A DNA stretch of 64,000 nucleotides from Vitellaria paradoxa (Eukaryota; Streptophyta; Magnoliopsida; Ericales; Sapotaceae): positions 24,253,936-24,317,935 of the forward strand of contig CM034233.1 in assembly GCA_019916065.1 (NCBI GenBank), in the 5' to 3' direction. Shown piece after piece: positions 11,966 through 21,706 of this stretch (its first letter is position 1; the number at the start of each line of letters is the position of its first letter). The notes beneath the pieces were generated by a model that was not told the origin of the DNA, did not search any database, and saw nothing but the letters and a program-made list of their open reading frames with translations. The position numbers were made by a program, and so were the translations under genes.

Positions 11966-12209
11966 AAATCTTCCCATGCATCCCACAATTGATTTGAATA
12001 ATTTCTCTACATGTATTACTACGTTGTTCGTTTGTTGGGTTTCTAATTAATTTGTGCTTTTTTTCTCCCTTTTGTAGTTGGGTCTTTCTTCCCTTTAGTT
12101 TTTGTGTTTGGTTATTCCTCGGGATCTCCAACGCAACAAAATGAACTAGAGAGGCTGAAATAATAGAGATTGATGTGTTTTGTTGGCGATAAACCTGAAA
12201 GGCTCCGGC

Positions 12210-12325
12210 TATTATTATTATTATTATTATTATTATTGTTGTTGTTATTATTATTGTTATTATATATATTTTGCTATTATTATTATTGTTGTTATTGTTA
12301 TTGTTATTATTATTATTATTATATG
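12210..12325. repeat. (TTA/TTG)n microsatellite downstream of RBCS
   Basis: A long imperfect trinucleotide array, mostly ATT/TTA with interspersed TTG, interrupted by TATATATTTTGC. It lies about 250 bp beyond the RBCS stop codon and probably within or just after the 3' UTR. The long open frames over it are low-complexity artefacts. Confidence 0.8.
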
Positions 12326-12614
12326 CGTTTTCATTTATTTCGATCGCATGAATAATCTTTGCCATGATTGGAGCTCCAATTAATATTCATGTGCCTAAAT
12401 TTTCCACGAATTGTTGTTCTAGTTAGATTTCGTTTTCAAGTATGCATGTGACACCAAGAAATGGGAAGATTGTGACAACATCTTACGCTATATATGATTT
12501 GGAGATTTTAATGATAGAAATAAATAGTAATGCTAGAGATGAGATAATATAAGAGTTGGATATAATATTGAATTTTTTTTTTTTAGTATGGAATTTTTAT
12601 TTTTTTTTTTTTTT

Positions 12615-13060
12615 GTGTTATAAAGCCAGTTATGTTTTACGGAAGCGAGTGCTGGACACTGAAGGGACAACAAGAGTAAAGAATATATTGATATAGCAGA
12701 GTTGAGAATATTGAGATAGATGAGTGGATATAAAAGAAAAGATAAGATTCGAGATGATTGTATTAGGGAGAAAGTTGGGGTTGCACCTATTGAGAAAAAA
12801 ATGATAGAAACCCGATTAAGGTGATTTGGTCATGTGCAAAGAAGACCGCTAGAGGCTCCAGTGAGGAGAGTTGATCAAATGGTTTTTAGTCCAATAAGAA
12901 GAAGTAGAAAAAGACTTAAAAGAACACTTGAAGAAGTTATCAAATAATAAATGATTTACATCAAGATATAATTTTTGATAGAATACGGTGGCGCCGTGTG
13001 ATTCATGTAGCCGACCCCACCTGGTGGGATAAGACTTATGTTGTTGTTGTTGTTGTTGTG
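12615..13060 (+). mobile_element. RTE-clade LINE fragment, 5'-truncated
   Basis: The start encodes IKPVMFYGSECWTLKGQQE, recognisable as the segment after the reverse transcriptase domain (consensus-like RPALLYGSECWALKH in the other window copies). Degenerate matches continue (MRWMSGYKRKD-like, RKRFGHVQRRPLEAPVRR-like) to the 3' signature GTAGCCGACCCCACCTGGTGGGAT (13009 onward) and a (GTT)n tail at 13040-13058. Several stops and frameshifts make it non-coding. A possible target duplication (TGTGTT on both sides) is too short to rely on. Confidence 0.8.
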
Positions 13061-13247
13061 TGTTTAGTCGGTGTAAAATATGAAATAGAATAAGAAATGT
13101 TATTTGACAGAAAATAATTTTAGATATTTGAATCTTAACAAAAAACAAATTCAGAAGTAAAGATATACAAAACTCAAATGAGTTAATATTTGTATATTCC
13201 CTATTTTGAGGGAAAAAAAATCTAGATTTGAAGTTATATCTGGTGTT

Positions 13248-13249
13248 AA

Positions 13250-13284
<35 letters not shown>
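13248..13284. repeat. (AAT)n microsatellite
   Basis: About 12 perfect ATA/AAT repeats. No associated gene. Confidence 0.9.
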
Positions 13285-13285
<1 letters not shown>

Positions 13286-13301
13286 TAAATAATGAATTTG
13301 T

Positions 13302-13911
13302 GGGGCTCACGTTATTAACAATTCAATCCCACCTCCACATCTAGCAACCAAACACAGCCATGTAGTAAAGTAATTATAATATATGAACTTCAGAATATAA
13401 TTTTCAGAATATCTGGTTTGGTATCAGGATTCAGGCATATAAAGCCTACATGCTGGGACTGTACCATAAAGAAAAAAAGTTGTGCTTGCAAATTCATTAA
13501 GTAGTTTTACAACCATGGAAGGCAAATAGGTTGTCTTTTTTGTTTTTCTTAATTATGTGATATTTTTATGTTGATGAGTTGTTATTACAGAATATATATT
13601 AGTTAATTGGGTGGGCAACTTGAAAGCAATATTGTAGAGGTGAATGTTTGGTCAGTGAATTGGCTGCCTATAAAGAGCTTCCAATTGGTGGATATGTTAC
13701 ATATATATATATATATATTCATTTAGAAAAAGGCAGCAACAAAGGAGCTGATGATGCACCAATTCAACTCAACTCCAGCAAACTTCATTTATACTAAATT
13801 TGGGGCTTTGATTGGCAAAAGCGGTTTGAATCATAGAATTGAAAGCCATAAAATAACAGAATTGAACTTTCATTGCTCGAACATTACATTTTGAAAGTGC
13901 AGATTAAGTAG

Positions 13912-13913
<2 letters not shown>
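13302..13913. other. Spacer between RTE fragment and the 132-aa gene
   Basis: No gene or delimited element seen. It contains an (AT)n run at 13699-13719 and is the presumed 3' UTR and terminator region of the minus-strand gene that ends at 13947. Confidence 0.4.

Positions 13914-13948
<35 letters not shown>
13914..13948. repeat. (CT)17 microsatellite overlapping a stop codon
   Basis: A perfect CT run (GA on the sense strand of the neighbouring minus-strand gene). Its right end supplies the last two bases of that gene's TGA stop (13949-13947), so the transcript reads TGAGAGAGAGAG. Confidence 0.9.
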
Positions 13949-13950
<2 letters not shown>

Positions 13951-14345
13951 GGATTTGGAACTTCCTTGATGCCTTTCAAGTCCCACAGATCATCATCCCA
14001 AACAACATCACTGTATAATGCATTATAAGCTTCAGTCCCCAAATGGTCCAAGTCCCAAGACGGGCACCAAAATGAGCCCCATGACATTTGCTCGTCCGCC
14101 AAACTCCACAACCGCGGCCTCTCCTCCAGCTCCACCTCCACCAAGGCCTCCGCCTCTACACATTTCCCAGAATCCTTCCTATGCTCCACCATCTTCCTCG
14201 CCTTCTCCTTCTCCTTCTTCATCTCCACCTCCACCACATTCCCCGCCTTCTCCTTCTCCACCCCCACCTCCACCTCTCTCTTTGCCTTTCTTGACCTTGC
14301 CACCACCGTTCGACTTCCAGCTGCCACGTTTCTCTGCCTCTTCAT
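13947..14345 (-). CDS. Unrecognised 132-aa plant protein, intronless
   Basis: One open frame from ATG at 14345 to TGA at 13947. Residues 1-65 are strongly basic and Lys/Glu-rich (MKRQRNVAAGSRTVVARSRK..., then repeated EVEMKKEKEK-type sequence), consistent with a helical or nuclear-targeting segment. Residues 75-132 differ: Trp- and Asp-rich, with DEQMSWGSFWCPSWDLDHLG, then AYNALYSDVVWDDDLWDLK and GIKEVPNP. The aromatic/acidic C-terminal block looks like a conserved plant motif, but I cannot name the family. A TATA box 115 bp upstream and a G-box further up support a real promoter. The ATG is the first in the leader (context TTAATTAATG). The opposite strand is also open for 216 codons, but as Pro/Ser-rich low complexity, a shadow of the Glu/Lys-rich codons. 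The function is unknown. Confidence 0.6.
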
Positions 14346-14456
14346 TAATTAATTCTCTCGGCACAAATAGTATTTTCTCTAGAAAGCGGACACCCAAAAC
14401 TTCCCCTAGAAAATTGTCTTTCCTTGAGTTTAGTAAGACTTCGGAATTTTGGGCAT

Positions 14457-14540
14457 TTATATATGGATTAGGCGGTGGTTTTGGGACTTGGGTTTTGCAT
14501 GGCGGCGAGACGAATTGCTATAAAATCCCACGATCACGTG
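14457..14540 (-). promoter_or_regulatory. TATA box and G-box of the 132-aa gene
   Basis: On the minus strand, CATATATAAATG (14465-14454) provides a TATA box about 110 bp before the ATG. CACGTG at 14535-14540 within GATCACGTGTTGG is a G-box/ABRE core, with another ACACGTAT about 35 bp further upstream. Such elements are typical of ABA- or light-regulated promoters; the actual regulation is inferred. Confidence 0.55.
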
Positions 14541-14669
14541 TTGGGGTTGTTGTCCTGTGCTTGGGTCTTTTGACACGTATCCAACCTTTCTTGCGGCTTC
14601 GAGGCACGCCCCATGAGTCTTCATTTGGACCATTTTCATGGTATGTGACCCAATTCAAAGAACATTAAC

Positions 14670-17034
14670 TGATAAAGAGGCAGCCCACTGAGCAAGAATT
14701 TCTCAAGACCAAATAACCGATTATAGAAAAATGTGTTGTCAAACACCTTGATGTCTAAGGGTTGGGACGTGGAACTCTAGTATTGGGCCTTGTGAATTAG
14801 TTCTTGATTGCGTCGTGGTTTTCTGTACTGTTAATGGATGGTTTCATTGGGAGCAACTAGGGCTACCTAACCAAAACTGATCGGATAAGAACAATTTTTT
14901 TAGTGGCATAAAAATTGCATAATTCTTTAGCGGAATAATAGTACAATCATTCGTAATTGCAGTTTAAACTGTGATGTTTGGTTTGTTTTAAAAAAAAATT
15001 AAAAAATAACATTAAAAGTTAATGTAAAACTAATGCATGACAAAATTCAACTGAAAATTTTGATAAAAATTAGAATTCCTCTGTTTTTTTTAGATGTTTT
15101 TTTGAAATTCAAACACTCCTTTTAAGTTTTATAAAATTTTGGAAGACGTAGTCCAATGAATTAGAGACGTTAACGGGGATAGGGAACTTGGGTTTTTTTT
15201 ATTTTTTTTTTATAGCTAAAAAATATTAAAAGAATTTAAGTTGACCAGTTTAAAAAAAAAAAAAAGAAAAAGAAAAATGCCCTCCTTTTATTCTTGTTTC
15301 CACAAGAGATTTAAAACCCTTTACTTGTACCCAGTTATCATGAATATTCTTAAAATCGATCCCTACCATCCCTAGTCTTTATGTATAGAAATGAATATTT
15401 ATCTATCTATATTCATACTATATATAAACATGAGTATTTTTAAAATATTTTAATAGTTCAGTATGGTTAGTAGTTTGTATAATTAAAACTATTTTAATTA
15501 CATTAATTTTATTTATTTATTTATTCTCAATTAATATAAGTAAATTTTATCATTACAAGTAAAACGCATTAAACTTACTAACTAATTACATTATTAATTC
15601 ATAAAAATTATTTTAACTATACAACTAAATTATCAATTAATTATATTATCAATTATTAAAATTATTTTAGTTATATCCAAATTACTAATAATTTAAAGTA
15701 TCAATGAATATATAACAGAACACTTAGTTATAAGTTAAAAAATAGTTTCTCGTTAAACGCTTTAATTTTCTAGCTAAAATTTTTTGTCGAATAAAATATT
15801 TTTTTACAAATTTATTCGTGTATGTTGACTTTATATAGATATCTAAAATATTTTTAAAATTGTATGCATTTAAAAGTTTACATATCTATATATTATAAAG
15901 TACGTATCTATAATCTCTTAAATCCAACCCAAACACGTATCAATTTTAATTCTATCCCTTATTTCTGAACCCAACCAATTTATATAAATCCAGAGACGGA
16001 TCTGGGCCCCTTCCAATAAAAAAACTGTGTAACTTATTTTAATTCACGACAGGGCTGAGGCATTACAGCCCACTACTGTTTACAATAACAGGGGCGTTAG
16101 ATAAAACCTTTTCAAGGCAAATTTGAAGCCCCAGCGGCTACTCATTTCTCATTTGGGCCAAACATTTCTCATTTGGGCTTTGACCTTTTAGACATTTATA
16201 TTTATAATATAAGTGTGTTTGGAGTAACAAAAAGTAAGATAAAATAAAAAAAATACGATAATTTGTGAGTTCATAATTTATGCAGTGAAATTAAAAGTAA
16301 AATAACTTTTAGATATTTTTAAAATTTTTCAGTAATTTTTAACAAACTAAACGCACCTTATTATAGAGCAAACACAAAAGTTTGATAAAATCTTTTTTTT
16401 TCTTCCTTTTATGAGTTAGTTTTTTCAGTGAAACCTTTTTTTTTCCCCTTGTAATATCTTTGAACTACTTTTACTTCAATGACATTAAAAAGTAATTTTT
16501 TTTATAATTATCACGTAATTACATAATTTTACCTAATTATGTTTTCATCTACTTTAAATACCGTTTAACTACTTACTAATTTTACTTTTCTTATAATTTT
16601 ATTGATTATTAAGATAAAAAAAAAAATAACACGCATCGCATGTATGTCAATGTCTAATTTTCAAAAGGCAAAAGCATTTGAAAGTGGCAAAAATGTTGAA
16701 ATTTGGAACGGACTAACTAATTATTATTATTATTAATTTTTTATTTTTTTTTGAGTAATTAACTAACTAATTTGGAATGTAGAGATGCGAAAACGCCGCT
16801 CCCTTCTATTGGCCTCATTTTATAGTATAAAGAAATATATTATAATTATACCTACAATACTTCGATTTTCAAAACATATTCAGTTACTTTTATTGGAAAA
16901 TAGAAGTAAATTGAATCAAAAGTATATTCAGTGATGAAACTTTACATTGCGAAGCTTTTATTACTATAACTTTGCATTTTTTGTAGCGTGATGTATCCGT
17001 TAATTATTTTAATTAAAAAAAAATTGCTAAGTAC
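14670..17034. other. AT-rich intergenic spacer
   Basis: No gene seen. It has T- and A-runs, Ty-like or LINE-like signals are absent, and one short MITE-like repeat sits at 16213-16357 (listed separately). The segment 15950-16200 is less AT-rich and repeats CTCATTTGGGC (16148 and 16167). Confidence 0.5.
16213..16357. mobile_element. Short MITE, 'GTGTTTGG' family
   Basis: It starts GTGTGTTTGGAGTAACAAAAAGTAAGATAAAAT, has the central palindromic block (GTGAGTTCATAATTTATGCAGTG) and ends TTTTTAACAAACTAAACGCACC. The same order of blocks recurs at 28348-28495, 42891-43027, 41598-41713 (reversed), 55228-55358 and 18326-18494. Ends are imperfect inverted repeats. Confidence 0.55.
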
Positions 17035-17042
17035 ATTCTACC

Positions 17043-17224
17043 TAGGGGTGCACATAATTTGGTTAAAATTTGGTTTTCGAACCTCACTGACCAATTTAAG
17101 AAGTTTAGATAAGTTACATTTTTGGCAACGGTCAGTTTGGTTATTTTTTTGTAAAAATAATGGTTATCAGTTTTGATTATGGTTTTGAAATTCTAAAACC
17201 AAATCAACTGAATGCTCACCCCAA
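17043..17224. mobile_element. hAT-type MITE, 182 bp, with 8-bp target duplication
   Basis: Terminal inverted repeats TAGGGGTGCACA (left) and, reversed, TTGGGGTGAGCA (right). The flanking 8-mers ATTCTACC (17035-17042) and ATTCTACT (17225-17232) differ by one base. Inside are GGTTTTCGAA-type and AAACCAAATCAACTG blocks. An 8-bp duplication and the (T/C)AGGGGTG terminus are hallmarks of plant hAT MITEs. Non-coding. Confidence 0.8.
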
Positions 17225-17459
17225 ATTCTACTTTCAACTTCTTACCCTCCAAATAAACATTATTTATTGTAAAAGAAGATGGAGTATAAGTAATTAAAAA
17301 TGAAATGCATTTAGCATCTCCCAATTCGAAAATGTTTATCATTAATCAAATTCCTCATTTAATGGCATTTCTAAGGCACTTGTGTGAAACAATAATAACA
17401 AAACAAATATCAAAATCAGTGAAAACTTAAATTTAATTTTTTTTTTTTTAAGATTTTGT

Positions 17460-18202
17460 GGCGGGATACATTAGAGACAAAAGGGTTTAGGCTAAACCGA
17501 TGCAAGACGGAATATATGGAATGTAAGTTTAGTCAAAATAGAATAACGGGTAGTATAGAAATAAGTTTAGGTACATAAAAGATTGTAGAAAAAAATAAAT
17601 TTAGGTACCTTGGATCTATGGCGCAACAAGATGGAGGGATTGATACTGATGTAAGTCACATAACTCAAGTTGGGTGGACAAATGGAGGAGTGCTTCGGGG
17701 GTTTTGTGCGACCGAAAAATCCCCCTCAAGGTGAAAGGAAAGTATTATAAGGTAGCAGTTAGACCAGCGTTGCTATATGGATCAGAGTGTTGGGCATTAA
17801 AGCATAATCATGGTCAGAAGATGGCAGTTGCGGAGATAAGGATGCTAAGGTGGATGTGCGGGATTATAAGGAAATATAGGATTAGGAACGAGGAGATTAG
17901 GGGCAGAGTAGGAATAGCACCGATTGAAGATAAAATAAGATAAAACCGATTAAGATGGTTTGGCCATGTTAGAAGGCGTCCAGCAGAGGCACCTGTTAGA
18001 AGGTGTGAAAGTATGGAGATTGCCAGAAGTAGGAGATGTAGATGAAGACCCAAGAGAAGCTAGGAAAAAACTATTAAACATGATCTGATGTACTTAGATT
18101 TATCGGAGGACATGCCCCTAAACAGATCTAATTGGTGTCGATAAATTCATATAGCCGACCCCACCTAGTGGGAAAACGCTTGATTTGGTTTGATTTGATT
18201 TA
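17460..18202 (+). mobile_element. RTE-clade LINE, 5'-truncated 743-bp copy
   Basis: Bounded by a 10-bp direct repeat aagattttgt at 17450-17459 and 18203-18212, so the truncated insertion is complete. It begins in the region just after the reverse transcriptase catalytic motif and encodes, with interruptions, TKGFRLNRCKTEYMECKFSQ, MDKWRSASGVLCDRKI, RPALLYGSECWALKHNHGQK and AEIRMLRWMCGIIRK. It ends with the 3' signature ATAGCCGACCCCACCTAGTG (18150 onward) and a GATTTGGTTTGATTTGATTT tail. At least two stops interrupt it (for example TAA at 17941-17943). Same subfamily as 56091-59250, sharing the TTTGGTTTGATTT tail. Confidence 0.88.
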
Positions 18203-18325
18203 AAGATTTTGTTTTTTAATCGATGTGGATACCATAATATACAGCGTTTTTTAAAGATTTTGAGTCTATAATAATATACAGCCCTTGTGAAGTAGTGGGC
18301 ATGCTAGCAAGATGAGCAGTGTTAC

Positions 18326-18494
18326 GGGCTCCGTTTGGTGACAAATAAAATAAAATAAAATCTTACAAATCTCTATAAACACGAATTACGAGATAATAAA
18401 ATTTAAATTCTTCACTTACTGCACAAATTACGAGATATTTACTTTTATAATTTTATTTTATTTTATACACTTTTATACAAATCCAAACACACCC
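18326..18494. mobile_element. Near-palindromic MITE
   Basis: The left end GGGCTCCGTTTGGTGACAAA and the right end (reversed) GGGTGTGTTTGGATTTGTAT pair. The arms share AATAAAATAAAAT and the central halves each contain AATTACGAGATA, so most of the 169 bp folds on itself. A close relative lies at 27785-27947. Confidence 0.6.
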
Positions 18495-18888
18495 ACAGTC
18501 CGCATATTAGATATGTATTGTGGTTAATTTGAAGTAATAAATACACAAATTCCGAAGATTTTTCAAGATCATTTTGATATTAAGAAATTAAAATTTTTTA
18601 AGCAGAGTACAATTATTTCTTTTAAATAAAACAAATATATATTGCGTCACCTACATTATTTTTATTAGGAAAGTCGTATAAAACGCTGCCATAAGGATTC
18701 CAGCCACATCATCGTGGGGACTCTCTCAGGTGTATGGCCAAGCTATTATTTATTTATTTTTTAGACGGTAATATCAAAGTATAAACTATTTCTATTCAAA
18801 TTTTAATTTTACAGTAACATTGTGTTTGAATTAAGAATTTATTAAGAAAACAAGTAATATAAATTTAAAATTGCTTTTTCATAGAAAA

Positions 18889-19287
18889 ATAACAAAAAAT
18901 AATGAAAAATACGGTTTGGGTTATTTTTTAACGTTTGGCACGCGGCTATCAAACCACATTTTTTTAAAGATAAACGATAAAACTTTTTGACTTTTGTGTC
19001 TGTTTTTTGGAAAGAAATACCATATGAATGGTTTTTTTAATTCATTGGAACGATTTTGTGTCAGATTTTATTGAAAGATGTAAAAAATTTTCGAGATTTG
19101 TAAAAAAATTATTAGAATTTGTAGAAAAAATTTATTAGAGTTTGTTAAAAGTTGTTGGGATATGTAGACATATATATGTATATATATTTATAGTTGTTTC
19201 ACAAAATATAAGAAGTATAAAATGTGTCATAGAATTTTAAAAATTTTCAGTATTTTTTAACAATTTACATGGCATCAAACGGCCTTA
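18889..19287 (+). mobile_element. Dispersed 400-500-bp repeat, copy 1
   Basis: Order of blocks: AACAAAAAATAATGAAAAATA, TTTGGCACGCGGCTATCAAA, a GAAAGAAATACCATATGAATGG-like hinge, several RTTTGTAAAAAAATTATTAG units, GATATGTAGACATATATA and TTCACAAAATATAAGAAGTA, ending CATCAAACGGCC. The same order is present at 26627-27053 and 32774-33297, and in reverse at 29629-30030 and 59586-59905. No open frame, so it is non-autonomous. The superfamily is not clear. Confidence 0.6.
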
Positions 19288-19666
19288 GTTTACGATGAAA
19301 AATAAATTTGAACCGAATTGCCGTTTGGTGCATAAATGGGGGCGGGATGACAAGTGGCTTCTCATTTGGTCATATGGTTTGGGCTTGACCTTTGGAACAT
19401 TTGCAAAGGCAAAAAAAAAAAACGTCTTGATATGGAGCCCATTGTGAACTAAATCTAACTCTAACAGAACCTAATTAGCGTGCGGAGTTAACCATGGATA
19501 CAACTGCTCGTCACCTGCACAATGCCAATATCAATATATAAATACGTGAATTTAAAACAATATATTAAAATTACGAACACGATGAAAATATAATAAATGT
19601 ATTTTTTTTATATATCTTATATATAAGTATAATATTCACAACAAAACTAACGCAACATTTAAAATA

Positions 19667-20039
19667 GTATAATTACCTTTTTATCTGTGTATTTAAGGTA
19701 AAAATCACTTTTACTCTCTGAATTTTAAAAACTTACCTTTATATTCATTGTACTTTAGATTAAAATGAAATAGTAAACGATGTTAGATTTTTAAGTGAAA
19801 AGGCAAAAATATTCATTAAAAACTAAATAGAATCAGAGGAAGTGCAAGTGTATGTAATATAAAGTACAGAGATAAATGTAATTTTTACTTACTTAGAGTC
19901 AAAACCGTTATACTTGATAGACTTTTTAACGTTTTTACTTTTAACCAAAGTACAAGAGATGTAAAAATAAACTTTTAAAATTCAAGAAATATGAGTGATT
20001 TTCACCTTAACTACAAGGAGTAAAAAAAATAATTACCCC
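19667..20039. mobile_element. MULE-type MITE, copy 3, with perfect 9-bp target duplication
   Basis: A 373-bp element with about 100-bp inverted ends. The left end reads GTATAATTACCTTTTTATC and the right end, reversed, GGGGTAATTATTTTTTTAC; both continue with TTAAGGTRAAAATCACT and GAATTTTAAAA and reach TTGTACTTTRGRTTAAAA. The flanks are identical 9-mers tttaaaata (19658-19666 and 20040-20048). Long inverted repeats plus a 9-bp duplication place it in the Mutator-like superfamily. Non-coding. Confidence 0.88.
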
Positions 20040-20048
20040 TTTAAAATA

Positions 20049-21480
20049 TAACAATATAAAATTTTAAATGGCTTTGGATACCCAAATCTTAGTTCGTGTC
20101 AGTCATGAGTTTATAGAAAAAAATTACAAAATTCACCAGCCGAACAAGTGTAAACAAAATTTATATAAATAACTTCAAAGAAGAAAAACCGTCAAGAGTC
20201 CCGAATCCAAAATCTCTTCAAATTTACTATTAATAATGCATCTTTCCACACCACAAAAACTGCCTCACAAAGTTAAATCATTCATTTTGTGGGATAGCAC
20301 ATCTCCCGGCCACACAGTACGAATTAACGAGACACATAAGGAGAAACATATTGTGAGTCGTCCATTACCAATGGCTACTACCTTATTTGTGAGTTACCCT
20401 CCCATTACCGATGTGAATTTTCTAACTTTAATTGCGAATTGTCCATTACCAAGATATATTTTTAAAATTTGTACTTGACAATGGCCAAGATAAAAATTTA
20501 TGGCAAGTTGTCCTTGTCCATTACCAGAAATCAGGATAAAAACTTATGGCTAGTTGTCCTTGCCCATTACCAGAAATCTCTATGTTTCCAAAATTCATGA
20601 ACCAAACACCCAACAACTGCTATGTTTTTTTTTTTTTTCTTTATTTTTTTTTTCTTGTGATAAGTTTTCAAGCCGACTGGCGAATTTTCAAATTAAATTT
20701 TTCTAGACATAAAATCAACTCAGTTTCAAACAAATAATAAAATCAAACTCGTCTTAGTCACAAACTAAACTCTAACCAGACTTCCTTCAAATCAAGCTCA
20801 AATATCCCCAGAACAAAAACTCAAATTTTCCACCACTTAAAAGAGCAATCCACTTGCCTGACCACAATTGTGGTTCAACCCATTTACAATTTAAATTGCT
20901 TGACCACAATTGTAAACTTTAATTTCATCAACCCCTTCACAATCTAAAATATAAGGAAATAATTGTGAGCAGAGGGAACCAAAAAGCCAAAGCCAAACCC
21001 AAAATCACAAATTTTCATCTCACCAAACAAATTGCGTCTGTGAAATCATACAAACCAACAATGAGGTTTCATTACGGTTTCCAAGGATGGATGTACCAAC
21101 CAAAAGGGAAGAGTAACATCCCGACGTAACAAAGAACCAAAGCTTTTTGTCACAGCGTGACAAACAAGCAAGAACATAAATCTGATCACATTGCCATCCA
21201 GAAACAGAAGTTAAATGATTTAATGAGAGAAAAATCAAACATTCAAGATCATATATTTACAAAGATAGAATGTCTCAAGTGATGACTCAAATACCAACTT
21301 GATTTTTTTAACAAATTCCCTTTTGGAAGCCGCCCACTAACATTTCATTTGACTCCAAAATGACAATAAATTTTAAAAATTCCCCTCCCCTCCTCATACC
21401 AACTCTCTACTTACATCACAAGAGGGGAACTCCCATGATTTGCCTAAATACATAAAACAGAACCTAAAAGCCTCTTTGCT
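20049..21480. other. Spacer and 3' flank of the 187-aa gene
   Basis: No gene seen on either strand apart from likely 3' UTR sequence of the minus-strand gene towards 21490-21706. The segment 20230-20580 contains repeated TGTCC(A/T)TTACCA strings; 20858-20915 holds two copies of TTG(C)CTTGACCACAATTGT. A T-run lies at 20624-20652. Confidence 0.45.
20489..20580. repeat. Tandem duplication, 2 x 46 bp
   Basis: Unit GATAAAAA(T/C)TTATGGC followed by AGTTGTCCTTG and CCCATTACCAGAAATC, repeated with four or five mismatches. Further partial copies of GTCCATTACCA lie upstream at 20358 and 20440. Confidence 0.8.
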
Positions 21481-21706
21481 TTATTTGGTCAACAACTCTA
21501 CTTTAATTACAGACACATTACATACAGACCAGACCAGAACCGACCAGACATGACCTTATAGACATATTTACACCCACAACGGATACAACTTTCCTTCCAA
21601 GTGAAAATGCTCAAAATTCATTTCCTGCTAAATCAAGATTTGTTGTTCTCTTCTGTTTGTTTTTCAGCTTCAGTTTTTCTATGTACTTTCGAGGGTTGAA
21701 GATCTC

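Noticed and set aside
11651..11986. Antisense frame of 111 codons across RBCS exon 3
   Set aside because: Shadow of the conserved RBCS coding sequence; no independent evidence.
11937..12365. Long open frames with poly-Asn, poly-Tyr or poly-Leu over the RBCS 3' flank
   Set aside because: They are translations of the (TTA/TTG)n microsatellite.
14018..14668. Plus-strand 216-codon frame rich in Pro and Ser opposite the 132-aa gene
   Set aside because: Its Pro/Ser/His content is the complement of Lys/Glu codons on the other strand, it has no conserved motif, and promoter signals point to the minus strand.
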